From an uncultured Clostridia bacterium (GTDB taxonomy: Bacteria > Bacillota > Clostridia > Oscillospirales > Oscillospiraceae), in the NCBI GenBank assembly GCA_945918815.1, contig CAMEIU010000050.1, positions 1-12,110 of the forward strand: a stretch of DNA of 12,110 nucleotides. The letters are read 5' to 3'. Below the pieces are notes generated by a model. That model was not told where the DNA came from and did no database searches. It was given only the letters and a program-made list of their open reading frames with translations. Within the stretch, counting starts at the first letter, position 1. Every line of letters starts with the position of its first letter. Position numbers and translations under genes: made by a program. Shown here piece by piece: positions 1-5,958 of this stretch.

Positions 1-83
1 GAACTCAATCGCTTTTTTCTATACCCTTGGTCTCACATCAATTGTAACGCTACAGCATGAATCCTTCCCTCTGTCGAGCGGCC

Positions 84-112
84 TTGCAAATCGGGCGCGG
101 GGCATTTATAAT
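84..112 (+). promoter_or_regulatory. SigA-type promoter of the AEC permease gene
   Basis: A -35 box TTGCAA (84-89, 4 of 6 consensus bases) and a perfect -10 box TATAAT (107-112) are separated by 17 bp. Transcription would start near 119, about 26 nt before the ATG at 145, leaving room for the AAAGGGAAG ribosome binding site at 130-138. The positions are seen directly; promoter function is inferred. No gene is visible in 1-83. The T-run at 12-17 could be the tail of an upstream terminator, but its stem would lie outside the window. Confidence 0.7.
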
Positions 113-144
113 GTCTGTATCTGACTTTGAAAGGGAAGACCGTT

Positions 145-1125
145 ATGGGAGAGACTTTTTTATACGCCCTCCGCGCCATTCTGCCCATTTTGCTGATCAT
201 TCTTCTTGGCTATGTGGTCAGGCGCATCGGCAGCTGGGATGGAGAATTCTACCGGCAGCTGAACCGGCTGTGCTTCCGGCTGTTTCTGCCGGTGCAGCTG
301 TTTTGCAGCGTCTACGCCATCGAGGAGCTGTCGGACCTGAACTGGCGGTTGGTGGGCTTTCAATTTGCCGGGGTTCTGGCCTGCGCCCTGGTTGGTATGC
401 TGGCGGCGAAGCTGCTGGTACCGGACCGGCGGCAGAAGGGCGTGGTGGTCCAGGCGGCCTTCCGCTCCAATCAGGCGATCCTGGGCTTGCCCCTGGCCCA
501 AGGGCTGGGCGGCGAGGCGGCCATGGCCTACGCCTCCGTGGCCACGTCGGTCTGCGTGCCCTTGTTTAACCTTCTGGCGGTGCTGACCCTGACCTACTAT
601 GGCGACGGCGGGAAGCGGCCTCCGGCGAAGGTCCTGTTGAAGCGGATCGTCACCAATCCCCTGATCATCGGGGCGTTGTCCGGCCTGCTGCTGGCGGCTT
701 TGCGGCAGGCGGTCCCGACCCTGGACCTCCGGCGGCTGCCTTCTCTCTATCAGGCCATGCAGAATCTCTCCAAGGTGGCCTCCCCGGTGATGCTCTTCGT
801 CCTGGGCGCGGCCCTGGATTTCCGGGCCGTCCGGCGGCTGCTGCCCCAGCTGAGCCTGGGCATCCTGCTGCGGCTGGTCGCGTCGCCGGTCCTGATCCTG
901 GGCGCAGGCATCCTCCTGCGGAATCCGCTGGGCCTGACCGCCGTGGAAATGCCCGCGCTGATCACCGTCTGCGCCTCTCCGGTGGCCGTGTCCAGCGCAG
1001 TCATGGTCCAGGAAATCGGCGGCGACGATCAGCTTGCCAGCCAGTTGGTGGTGTGGAGCAGCGTGTTGTCCATGGGCTCGGTGTTTGTAATCGTGTATCT
1101 TCTGCGGCTTTGGGGCCTGCTCTGA
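145..1125 (+). CDS. AEC family transporter (auxin efflux carrier-type permease)
   Basis: This is a 326-residue polytopic membrane protein of the AEC (auxin efflux carrier, Mem_trans) family, whose bacterial members export or exchange organic acids such as malate and other small carboxylates. The substrate here is unknown. About ten hydrophobic segments can be read, starting with residues ~4-22 (FLYALRAILPILLIILLGYV). Family-typical stretches are RSNQAILGLPLA, which corresponds to the usual 'GN.GF.GLPL' region, NPLIIGALSGLLL in the middle, and SPVAVSSAVMVQEIGG near the C-terminus. The length fits the family (about 300-330). I chose the ATG at 145 because AAAGGGAAG at 130-138 sits about 6 nt upstream; an in-frame TTG at 127 has no ribosome binding site. 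No terminator is visible before the next promoter at 1139. It precedes an aminotransferase gene, which may hint at keto- or amino-acid traffic, but this is speculation. Confidence 0.9.
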   Translation: MGETFLYALRAILPILLIILLGYVVRRIGSWDGEFYRQLNRLCFRLFLPVQLFCSVYAIEELSDLNWRLVGFQFAGVLACALVGMLAAKLLVPDRRQKGVVVQAAFRSNQAILGLPLAQGLGGEAAMAYASVATSVCVPLFNLLAVLTLTYYGDGGKRPPAKVLLKRIVTNPLIIGALSGLLLAALRQAVPTLDLRRLPSLYQAMQNLSKVASPVMLFVLGAALDFRAVRRLLPQLSLGILLRLVASPVLILGAGILLRNPLGLTAVEMPALITVCASPVAVSSAVMVQEIGGDDQLASQLVVWSSVLSMGSVFVIVYLLRLWGLL

Positions 1126-1138
1126 TGGAAAATGCCCC

Positions 1139-1167
1139 TTGGCAGCAGCAGAAGAAAGCAGTATAAT
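1139..1167 (+). promoter_or_regulatory. SigA-type promoter of the aminotransferase gene
   Basis: TTGGCA (1139-1144, 5 of 6) and TATAAT (1162-1167, 6 of 6) are spaced by exactly 17 bp, 14 nt after the stop of the permease gene. Transcription is expected near 1174, giving a ~26-nt leader with GGAGG at 1188-1192. The aminotransferase can therefore be expressed independently of the permease, although read-through is possible because no terminator separates them. Confidence 0.8.
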
Positions 1168-1199
1168 AAACAAGATTAACCAAATTTGGAGGCTGTTCC

Positions 1200-2372
1200 A
1201 TGGATGTTCAATTCGCCCGGCGCATGGACCTGTTCCAGGCCGGTATTTTCAACGTACTCGATGACAAAAAGAAGGAGCTGGAGCGGACCGGCCGGAAGGT
1301 CTATAACCTGTCCATCGGCACGCCGGACTTCCAGCCCGCCCCCCATGTGATGGAGGCCCTGTCTCAGGCGGCCCTTCGGCCGGAGAACTACAAATACGCC
1401 CTGACGGAGCTGCCGGCGCTGCTGGACGCGGTGCAGAGCTGGTACCGCCGCCGCTACGGCGTGGAGCTGGCCCGGGACGAGATCATGACGGTCTACGGCT
1501 CCCAGGAGGGCCTGACCCACATCGGCCTGGCGGTCTGCGATCCCGGCGACGCGGTGCTGGTGCCGAACCCCGGCTATCCCATCTTTGAGATGGGTCCCTT
1601 CCTCTGCGGGGCCAAGCCGGTCTATTACGATCTGCTGCCGGAGAACGGCTACCTGCCGGACCTGGACGCCATCGACCCGGACACGGCCCGGGCGGCCAAG
1701 ATGATGGTGGTGTCCTATCCCGCCAACCCGGTCTGCGTGGCCGCGCCGGACTGGTTCTATGAAAAGCTCATCGCCTTCGCAAAGCGGTACAACATTCTCA
1801 TTCTCCACGACAACGCCTATTCCGACATCATCTACGACGGCCGGGTGGGCGGCTCCTTCCTGCGGTTCCCCGGCGCCAAGGAGGTGGGCGTGGAGTACAA
1901 CTCCCTGTCCAAGACCTATAACCTGACCGGCGCACGGATCTCCTTTGTGGTGGGCAACCGGGCGGTGGTGCAGAAATTCCGCACCCTCCGCTCCCAGATC
2001 GACTACGGCATCTTCCTGCCGGTGCAGCACGCGGCCATCGCGGCCCTCAACGGGCCCCAGGACGGTGTGGAGCGGCAGCGGCAGGCCTATGAAGCCAGAA
2101 GGGACGCCCTGTGCGGCGGCTTCCGGTCCATCGGCTGGGACGTGCCCGACAGCCAGGGCAGCATGTTCGTCTGGGCCCCGCTGCCCAAGGGCTATGAAAA
2201 CTCCGTGGAATTCTGCTTCGAGCTGCTGGAACGGACCGGCCTCCTGTGTACCCCCGGCTCCGCCTTCGGTACCCTGGGAAAAGGCCACGTCCGTTTCGCC
2301 CTGGTCCAGCCGCCGGAGGTCATGGCGGAAATCGTGGAGGCCGTAAAGCAGTCCGGCATTGTTGAAAATTGA
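1200..2372 (+). CDS. PLP-dependent class I/II aminotransferase (DapL/AlaC-like)
   Basis: This is a 390-residue fold-type I PLP aminotransferase, cytosolic, that would move an amino group between an amino acid and a 2-oxo acid. Visible active-site features are Tyr99-Gly-Ser-Gln-Glu in the phosphate-binding region, Asn176 in the Asn-Pro pair, Asp204 (HDNAY) that would contact the pyridine nitrogen, Tyr207, the Schiff-base lysine Lys238 in SLSKTYNLTGAR, Arg246 for cofactor phosphate, and Arg365 (HVRFAL) for the substrate carboxylate. The overall pattern resembles the group holding LL-diaminopimelate aminotransferase, AlaC and B. subtilis PatA-type enzymes; I cannot pick the substrate. The loop usually reading NPTG is NPVC here. 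The ATG at 1200 follows GGAGG (1188-1192) by 7 nt and is a secure start. No frameshift is seen. The length is normal for the family. Confidence 0.93.
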   Translation: MDVQFARRMDLFQAGIFNVLDDKKKELERTGRKVYNLSIGTPDFQPAPHVMEALSQAALRPENYKYALTELPALLDAVQSWYRRRYGVELARDEIMTVYGSQEGLTHIGLAVCDPGDAVLVPNPGYPIFEMGPFLCGAKPVYYDLLPENGYLPDLDAIDPDTARAAKMMVVSYPANPVCVAAPDWFYEKLIAFAKRYNILILHDNAYSDIIYDGRVGGSFLRFPGAKEVGVEYNSLSKTYNLTGARISFVVGNRAVVQKFRTLRSQIDYGIFLPVQHAAIAALNGPQDGVERQRQAYEARRDALCGGFRSIGWDVPDSQGSMFVWAPLPKGYENSVEFCFELLERTGLLCTPGSAFGTLGKGHVRFALVQPPEVMAEIVEAVKQSGIVEN

Positions 2373-2397
2373 TAAAGTTCAGAAAACGAGGAATGAA

Positions 2398-2425
2398 CCT
2401 GTAGGGGCGGCATAAATGCCGCCCG
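2398..2425. repeat. dispersed palindromic element, copy 1 (REP-like)
   Basis: The segment has the arm GGGCGGCAT (2405-2413), two loop bases and the arm ATGCCGCCC (2416-2424), a perfect 9-bp inverted repeat. It is preceded by CCTGTAGG. The first 14 bases (CCTGTAGGGGCGGC) and the last 8 (GCCGCCCG) recur in the copy at 7786-7812, while the loops differ. This looks like a REP/MITE-like intergenic repeat family. It has no T-run after the hairpin, so it is not a standard terminator. Confidence 0.7.
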
Positions 2426-2430
2426 AAAGG

Positions 2431-2464
2431 CTCCGACGTGCGCTGCAAATACAACGAGTCGGAG
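2431..2464. repeat. inverted repeat CTCCGAC / GTCGGAG
   Basis: CTCCGAC at 2431-2437 is the exact reverse complement of GTCGGAG at 2458-2464, with 20 nt between. The stem would contain mostly G-C pairs. It lies directly after the first palindromic element and shares its right arm with the start of the possible terminator hairpin at 2461-2490, so the two structures could compete. The function is unknown. Confidence 0.5.
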
Positions 2465-2490
2465 CTGCCGGGAAGCAGCGCGCTCTTTTT
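2461..2490 (+). terminator. possible rho-independent terminator of the aminotransferase gene
   Basis: GCTGC (2464-2468), a 6-nt loop and GCAGC (2475-2479) form a short hairpin, and a run of five T (2486-2490) follows 6 nt later. A weaker pairing of GAGC (2462-2465) with GCTC (2482-2485) would bring the stem up to the T-run but leave a bulge. It lies 90-118 nt after the aminotransferase stop. The short stem and the gap before the T-run make the call tentative. Confidence 0.3.
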
Positions 2491-2522
2491 GAAGTGCATA
2501 CCTAACTGCAAATGCGTGCAGC

Positions 2523-2542
2523 GGGACGCATATATGCGTCCC
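2523..2542. repeat. perfect 20-bp palindrome
   Basis: GGGACGCATATATGCGTCCC is a perfect palindrome with no loop (10-bp half-sites). A smaller inverted repeat, CTGCA (2506-2510) and TGCAG (2517-2521), lies just before it. A perfect palindrome of this size could be a dyad bound by a dimeric protein or another dispersed intergenic element. It ends 94 nt upstream of the -35 box at 2636, so a regulatory role for the transpeptidase promoter would be unusual but is not excluded. Confidence 0.6.
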
Positions 2543-2613
2543 CTAAAGCAAAAAACGGAATTGCAGCGCACCCTCACAGCCCCATGTGGCCGAATGAGCG
2601 AAAGAGGGGGCAC

Positions 2614-2627
2614 AAGGGATGTCCCTT
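2614..2627. repeat. small palindrome AAGGGATGTCCCTT
   Basis: AAGGGA (2614-2619) and TCCCTT (2622-2627) are inverted repeats with a 2-nt centre. The palindrome lies 8 nt upstream of the -35 box of the promoter at 2636-2664. That would suit an operator, but similar AAGGGA text near 7821 beside the other palindromic repeat suggests it may instead be part of the repeat mosaic. Confidence 0.35.
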
Positions 2628-2635
2628 AACTGGCC

Positions 2636-2664
2636 TTGCCGGCTTTGCCGGTCCATGGTAAAAT
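2636..2664 (+). promoter_or_regulatory. SigA-type promoter of the L,D-transpeptidase gene
   Basis: TTGCCG (2636-2641, 4 of 6) and TAAAAT (2659-2664, 5 of 6) are 17 bp apart. A transcript would start near 2671 and carry AAGGAG at 2683-2688, 6 nt before the ATG at 2695. A small GC hairpin (CCGGC 2639-2643, GCCGG 2647-2651) lies inside the promoter. Function is inferred from position and sequence. Confidence 0.65.
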
Positions 2665-2694
2665 AGAATCAGACTGATACATAAGGAGAACTTC

Positions 2695-4058
2695 ATGAAA
2701 CGTCGTATCCTCTGCCTCCTGCTGGTACTGGCCCTGCTCTGCGGCACGGTGTTCGCCGCCGGGACCAAAAGCCCCTACGCCATCCGGGTCAACCGGGCCC
2801 TGAACACCGTGACCGTTTATGAGCAGGACGAAAACGGGGACTATACGGTGCCGGTCAAGGCCATGATCTGCTCCACGGCCCGGCCCGGCTATGTGACGCC
2901 CCTGGGCACCTATACGCTCGGCAGCTACCGCAGCGAGTGGCGTCTGATGCTGGACGGCAGCTACGGCCAGTATGCGGTTTCTACGGCAATTACCTGTTCC
3001 ACTCGGTCTGCTACAGCAGCCAGAGTCACGACAGCCTGCTCTATGAGGAATACAACAACCTGGGCGGTCCGGCCTCCATGGGCTGCGTGCGGCTGCAGGT
3101 GGCCGACGCCAAGTGGATCTATGACAACTGCCCCGGCGGGACCCAGGTGACCGTCTATGAGGACTGGGATAGCCCCGGCCCCCTGGGCAAGCCGGACAAG
3201 CAGGTGGACGAGATCACCCCGGAAACCAACAACGGCTGGGATCCGACGGACCCGGCAGCGGGCAATCCCTGGACCATGGTCCCGGCTACGGGCCTGACCC
3301 TGGAAGCGGAAACGCTGAATCTGACTGCCGGAGAGAGCGCCCTCTTGACCGCCCGGGTGGAGCCCCAGGAGGCCACCAACCGGAATGTGACGTGGAGCAG
3401 CAGCGATTCCAACACGGCCGCTGTGGATGCCCGGGGCTGCGTGACGGCCATGGGGCAGGGGACCGCGGTGATCACCGCTTCCTGCCGGGACGGCTTCACG
3501 GCGGCCTGCACCGTGACGGTGGCGGGCAGCCTGCTGCCCTACGGGGATCTGGTTCCCGGCGCGTGGTATTACAGCGACGTCCGGGCGGCTCTGGAGAAGA
3601 ACCTGTTCCAGGGCAGCGGCGGCGGGACCTTCTCGCCCGACGCGCCCATGACCCGGGCCATGCTGGTCCAGGTCCTTTACAACAAGGCGGGCTGCCCCAA
3701 GGTGACGGACGCCTCTCCCTTCCGGGATGTGGAGGAAGGGGTCTGGTACCATGACGCCGTGGTCTGGGCTTATGGAAAGGGCTATGTGACCGGCGTTTCC
3801 GAGGATACCTTTGAACCGGCGTCGCCCCTGACCCGGGAACAGCTGGCGGCCCTGCTGTGGCGGTATGCCGGCAGTCCCGCTGCCTCTGGCAGCCTCTATA
3901 CCTTCTCCGACCAATCCCAGGTCTCCGCCTATGCCAGAACGGCCCTCCAGTGGATGACGGAAAAGGGCTATCTCCAGGGCAGCGGCGGGAAGCTGTCGCC
4001 CAGAGCCACCGCCACCCGCGCCCAGACCGCCGCGATCTTAAACCGGTTTTTCGATTGA
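2695..4058 (+). pseudogene. secreted L,D-transpeptidase with Big_2 and three SLH domains, frameshifted
   Basis: The gene would encode an envelope enzyme of about 454 residues that forms 3-3 cross-links in peptidoglycan or attaches proteins to it. The first frame (2695-3150) gives a signal peptide (residues 1 to ~21, MKRR then a leucine-rich core, cut after VFA) and the first half of a YkuD domain (TPLGTYTLGSYRSEW). At about 2974-2979 the homology jumps to another frame (ends 4058), which continues with FYGNYLFHSV, carrying the conserved His, and SMGCVRL, whose Cys codon at 3084-3086 is the expected nucleophile. A Big_2 Ig-like domain follows (~3282-3532), then three SLH repeats (~3537-4055) that would bind secondary cell-wall polymer. 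Adding one base restores a single frame of 455 codons including the stop, so one base has been lost, or was missed in sequencing. As written, the product stops at 151 residues and lacks the catalytic Cys and the anchor. Promoter and AAGGAG are intact and the rest of the frame is clean, which suggests a recent mutation or a base-call error. Family assignment is firm; functional status is open. Confidence 0.85.
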
Positions 4059-4158
4059 GCACTTGATATTTACCGGGACTACCTGCTTGGAGTCACCCCT
4101 ACGGCGTTACATGGTGGGTGTACAGCAAGTTTTGGTAATGGAAAGGAACATCGTGCCT

Positions 4159-5958
4159 ATGCACCAGCCTAAAAAACCGGGTATCCTCCGTCATGTGAAG
4201 CCGAATCTGAAAGGGTACGGCGGCTGGACGGCGGCCTCGGCCATCTTTATCTCCCTGGAGGTCCTGCTGGAGGTCCTGATTCCCATGCTCGTGGACGGCG
4301 GCCTCTCCCGCAAGGAGGAGTTCCTCCTGAAATCCTGGTTCCCGCCGGAGCTGATCGCCAATCAGACCCGCTTCGTCCTGACCGTGGGCGGAATCATGGT
4401 CATCACGGCCTGCCTGTCCATGGCCTGCGGCGTCATGTCCGGCGTGGCTTCCTCCATCGCCAGCCAGGGCTTCGCCCGGAATCTGCGCGCCGCCCTTCTG
4501 GAGAAAATTCAGTCCTTCTCCTTCGCCAATACGGACCATTTCTCCGCCTCCAGCCTGATCACCCGGGCCACCACCGACGTGAATACCATGCGCAACACCA
4601 TGCAGCAGATGATCCGCACCATGGTCCGGGCCCCTTTTATGGTTATCATGGCCTCGGTCATGGCCCTGTCCATCTCCGGCCATCTGGCGGCCATCTTCCT
4701 GCTGGCCATCCCCATCCTGGCCGTGACCCTGGTTGTCCTTATGCGCATCGGCCAGCCCCGGTTCAAGGCCATGCTGCGGAAATTCGACGGCATGAACCAC
4801 GCAGTCCAGGAGAATCTCATCGGCATCCGGGTGGTCAAGGCCTTCGTCCGCGGAGATTATGAGTCCAAGCGGTTTGAGGACACGGCGGAGGAGCTGCGCC
4901 ATGCCCAGCTGGCGTCCTCCCGGCTGTTTACTCTGACCGGTCCCATTCAGATGCTGGTCATGTGGGGCTGCTCCATCATCCTTTTGTACACCGGCGGCCA
5001 CGAGATTCTGTTCCGGACCACGGGTCTGACCACCGGCCAGCTCATGAGCCTGGTGTCCTACACCAGCCAGGCCGTGTCGGCATTGACCATGCTGTCCTGG
5101 GTGGTCATGGCTATCTCCCGGACCCAGGCGTCTTTGTACCGCATCAACGAGGTCCTGGACGAGCAGATTGACATCGCCGACGGCTCCTCCGACGCGAAGG
5201 TGGCCGACGGCAGCGTGGATTTTGAGGACGTGTGCTTCAGCTATACCAAGGACCCGGACAAGCTGGCTCTTCGCCACATTGATCTGCACATTAAAAGCGG
5301 CGAGACCGTCGGCGTCATCGGCGGCACCGGCGAAGGTAAATCCACCCTGGTCAGCCTTATTCCCCGGTTCTATGATACCCTCTCCGGCACGGTGAAGGTG
5401 GGGGGAAGGAACGTCAGGGACTACACCCTGGAGAATCTCCGGGACGGCGTCTCCATGGTTTTGCAGAACGGCGCCCTGTTCTCCGGCACCATCGCCGCCA
5501 ACCTTCGCTGGGGCGACCCCGACGCCTCCGAGGAACGGCTCCGGGAGGCCTGCGCCATCGCCTGCGCCGACGAGTTCATCGACCGGTTCCCCGAGGGCTA
5601 TGACACGGTTCTGGAGCAGAACGCCGCCAACCTCTCCGGCGGCCAGCGGCAGCGGCTCCGCATCGCCCGGGCCATCGTCAAGCAGCCGAAAATACTGATT
5701 CTCGACGACTCCACCAGCCCAGTGGATATGCCCACCGACGAGCATATCCGCAAGGCCCTGCGGACCGCCATGCCCGGCACCACAAAGATCATCATCGCCC
5801 AGCGCATCGCGTCCATCATGACCTGCGACCGGATCGTTGTCCTGGACGAGGGCAGCCTCTCCGATGTGGGCACCCACCGGGAGCTCATGTCCCGCAGCCA
5901 GATCTATCGCGACGTCTATGACAGCCAGATGAGAGAGGAGGCGGAACAGCATGCCTAG
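4159..5958 (+). CDS. ABC exporter half-transporter, degenerate ATPase site (subunit 1)
   Basis: This is an ABC transporter of type IV (multidrug/lipid exporter) fold with an N-terminal six-helix membrane domain (residues ~20-330) and a C-terminal nucleotide-binding domain. Motifs are Walker A GGTGEGKST (388-396), Q-loop LQNGALFSGT, signature LSGGQ (492-496) and Walker B LILDD (513-517). Asp517 replaces the usual catalytic Glu, and the H-loop His is Gln548 (IIAQR). These changes mark the degenerate-site subunit of heterodimeric exporters such as TM287/288, LmrCD and BmrCD. Its partner is the next gene, which overlaps it by 8 nt. The reading frame is open back to 4063, but I prefer the ATG at 4159 because AAAGGAA (4142-4148) lies 10 nt upstream. 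A GTG at 4153 and ATGs at 4138 and 4111 are alternatives with poor or no ribosome binding site. I found no good promoter in 4059-4158. The cargo is unknown (drug, lipid or peptide). Confidence 0.93.
   Translation: MHQPKKPGILRHVKPNLKGYGGWTAASAIFISLEVLLEVLIPMLVDGGLSRKEEFLLKSWFPPELIANQTRFVLTVGGIMVITACLSMACGVMSGVASSIASQGFARNLRAALLEKIQSFSFANTDHFSASSLITRATTDVNTMRNTMQQMIRTMVRAPFMVIMASVMALSISGHLAAIFLLAIPILAVTLVVLMRIGQPRFKAMLRKFDGMNHAVQENLIGIRVVKAFVRGDYESKRFEDTAEELRHAQLASSRLFTLTGPIQMLVMWGCSIILLYTGGHEILFRTTGLTTGQLMSLVSYTSQAVSALTMLSWVVMAISRTQASLYRINEVLDEQIDIADGSSDAKVADGSVDFEDVCFSYTKDPDKLALRHIDLHIKSGETVGVIGGTGEGKSTLVSLIPRFYDTLSGTVKVGGRNVRDYTLENLRDGVSMVLQNGALFSGTIAANLRWGDPDASEERLREACAIACADEFIDRFPEGYDTVLEQNAANLSGGQRQRLRIARAIVKQPKILILDDSTSPVDMPTDEHIRKALRTAMPGTTKIIIAQRIASIMTCDRIVVLDEGSLSDVGTHRELMSRSQIYRDVYDSQMREEAEQHA

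Larger units (their letters stand above)
2438..2571. repeat. 11-bp inverted repeat ends enclosing ~112 nt
   Basis: GTGCGCTGCAA at 2438-2448 is exactly matched in reverse complement by TTGCAGCGCAC at 2561-2571. The enclosed 112 nt contain three further small palindromes. This layout would suit the ends of a small non-autonomous mobile element (MITE) or a long-range RNA stem. No target-site duplication is evident next to the arms, and there is no transposase. Confidence 0.4.
2373..2694. other. gene-free spacer rich in palindromes
   Basis: These 322 bases between the aminotransferase and the transpeptidase hold no convincing gene. Open frames on both strands lack ribosome binding sites and recognisable protein features. 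Instead the stretch contains several palindromes or inverted repeats (2405-2424, 2431-2464, 2464-2479, 2506-2521, 2523-2542, 2614-2627) and a promoter at its right end. It reads like a mosaic of small dispersed intergenic elements, not a single gene. A structured RNA is possible but unsupported. Confidence 0.6.

Noticed and set aside
1..60. T-run at 12-17 as a terminator
   Set aside because: The stem, if any, would lie outside the window, so it cannot be supported.
2405..2424. First GC palindrome as the terminator of the aminotransferase gene
   Set aside because: No T-run follows on either strand and the same element recurs at 7786, where a separate true terminator is present.
2438..2629. 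Small + strand open frame of 63 codons in the spacer
   Set aside because: It runs through palindromes and inverted repeats, has no ribosome binding site, and its composition is not protein-like.
2971..2985. Programmed ribosomal frameshift in the transpeptidase
   Set aside because: The codons GCG GTT TCT do not form a slippery heptamer that allows re-pairing, and I see no clear downstream stem-loop at the usual distance.
2937..4058. Independent gene starting at the GTG at 2937
   Set aside because: That start has no ribosome binding site and would begin inside the YkuD domain; the frame is the second part of the frameshifted transpeptidase gene.
4059..4158. Promoter for the ABC exporter between the transpeptidase and subunit 1
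   Set aside because: TTGATA (4063) and TTGGAG (4087) have no -10 box at 16-18 bp; no convincing pair found. Expression may come from the transpeptidase promoter or an atypical site.
4099..5952. Long open frame (617 codons) on the - strand opposite ABC subunit 1
   Set aside because: It has the same shadow composition, and the + strand holds all ABC motifs in order.
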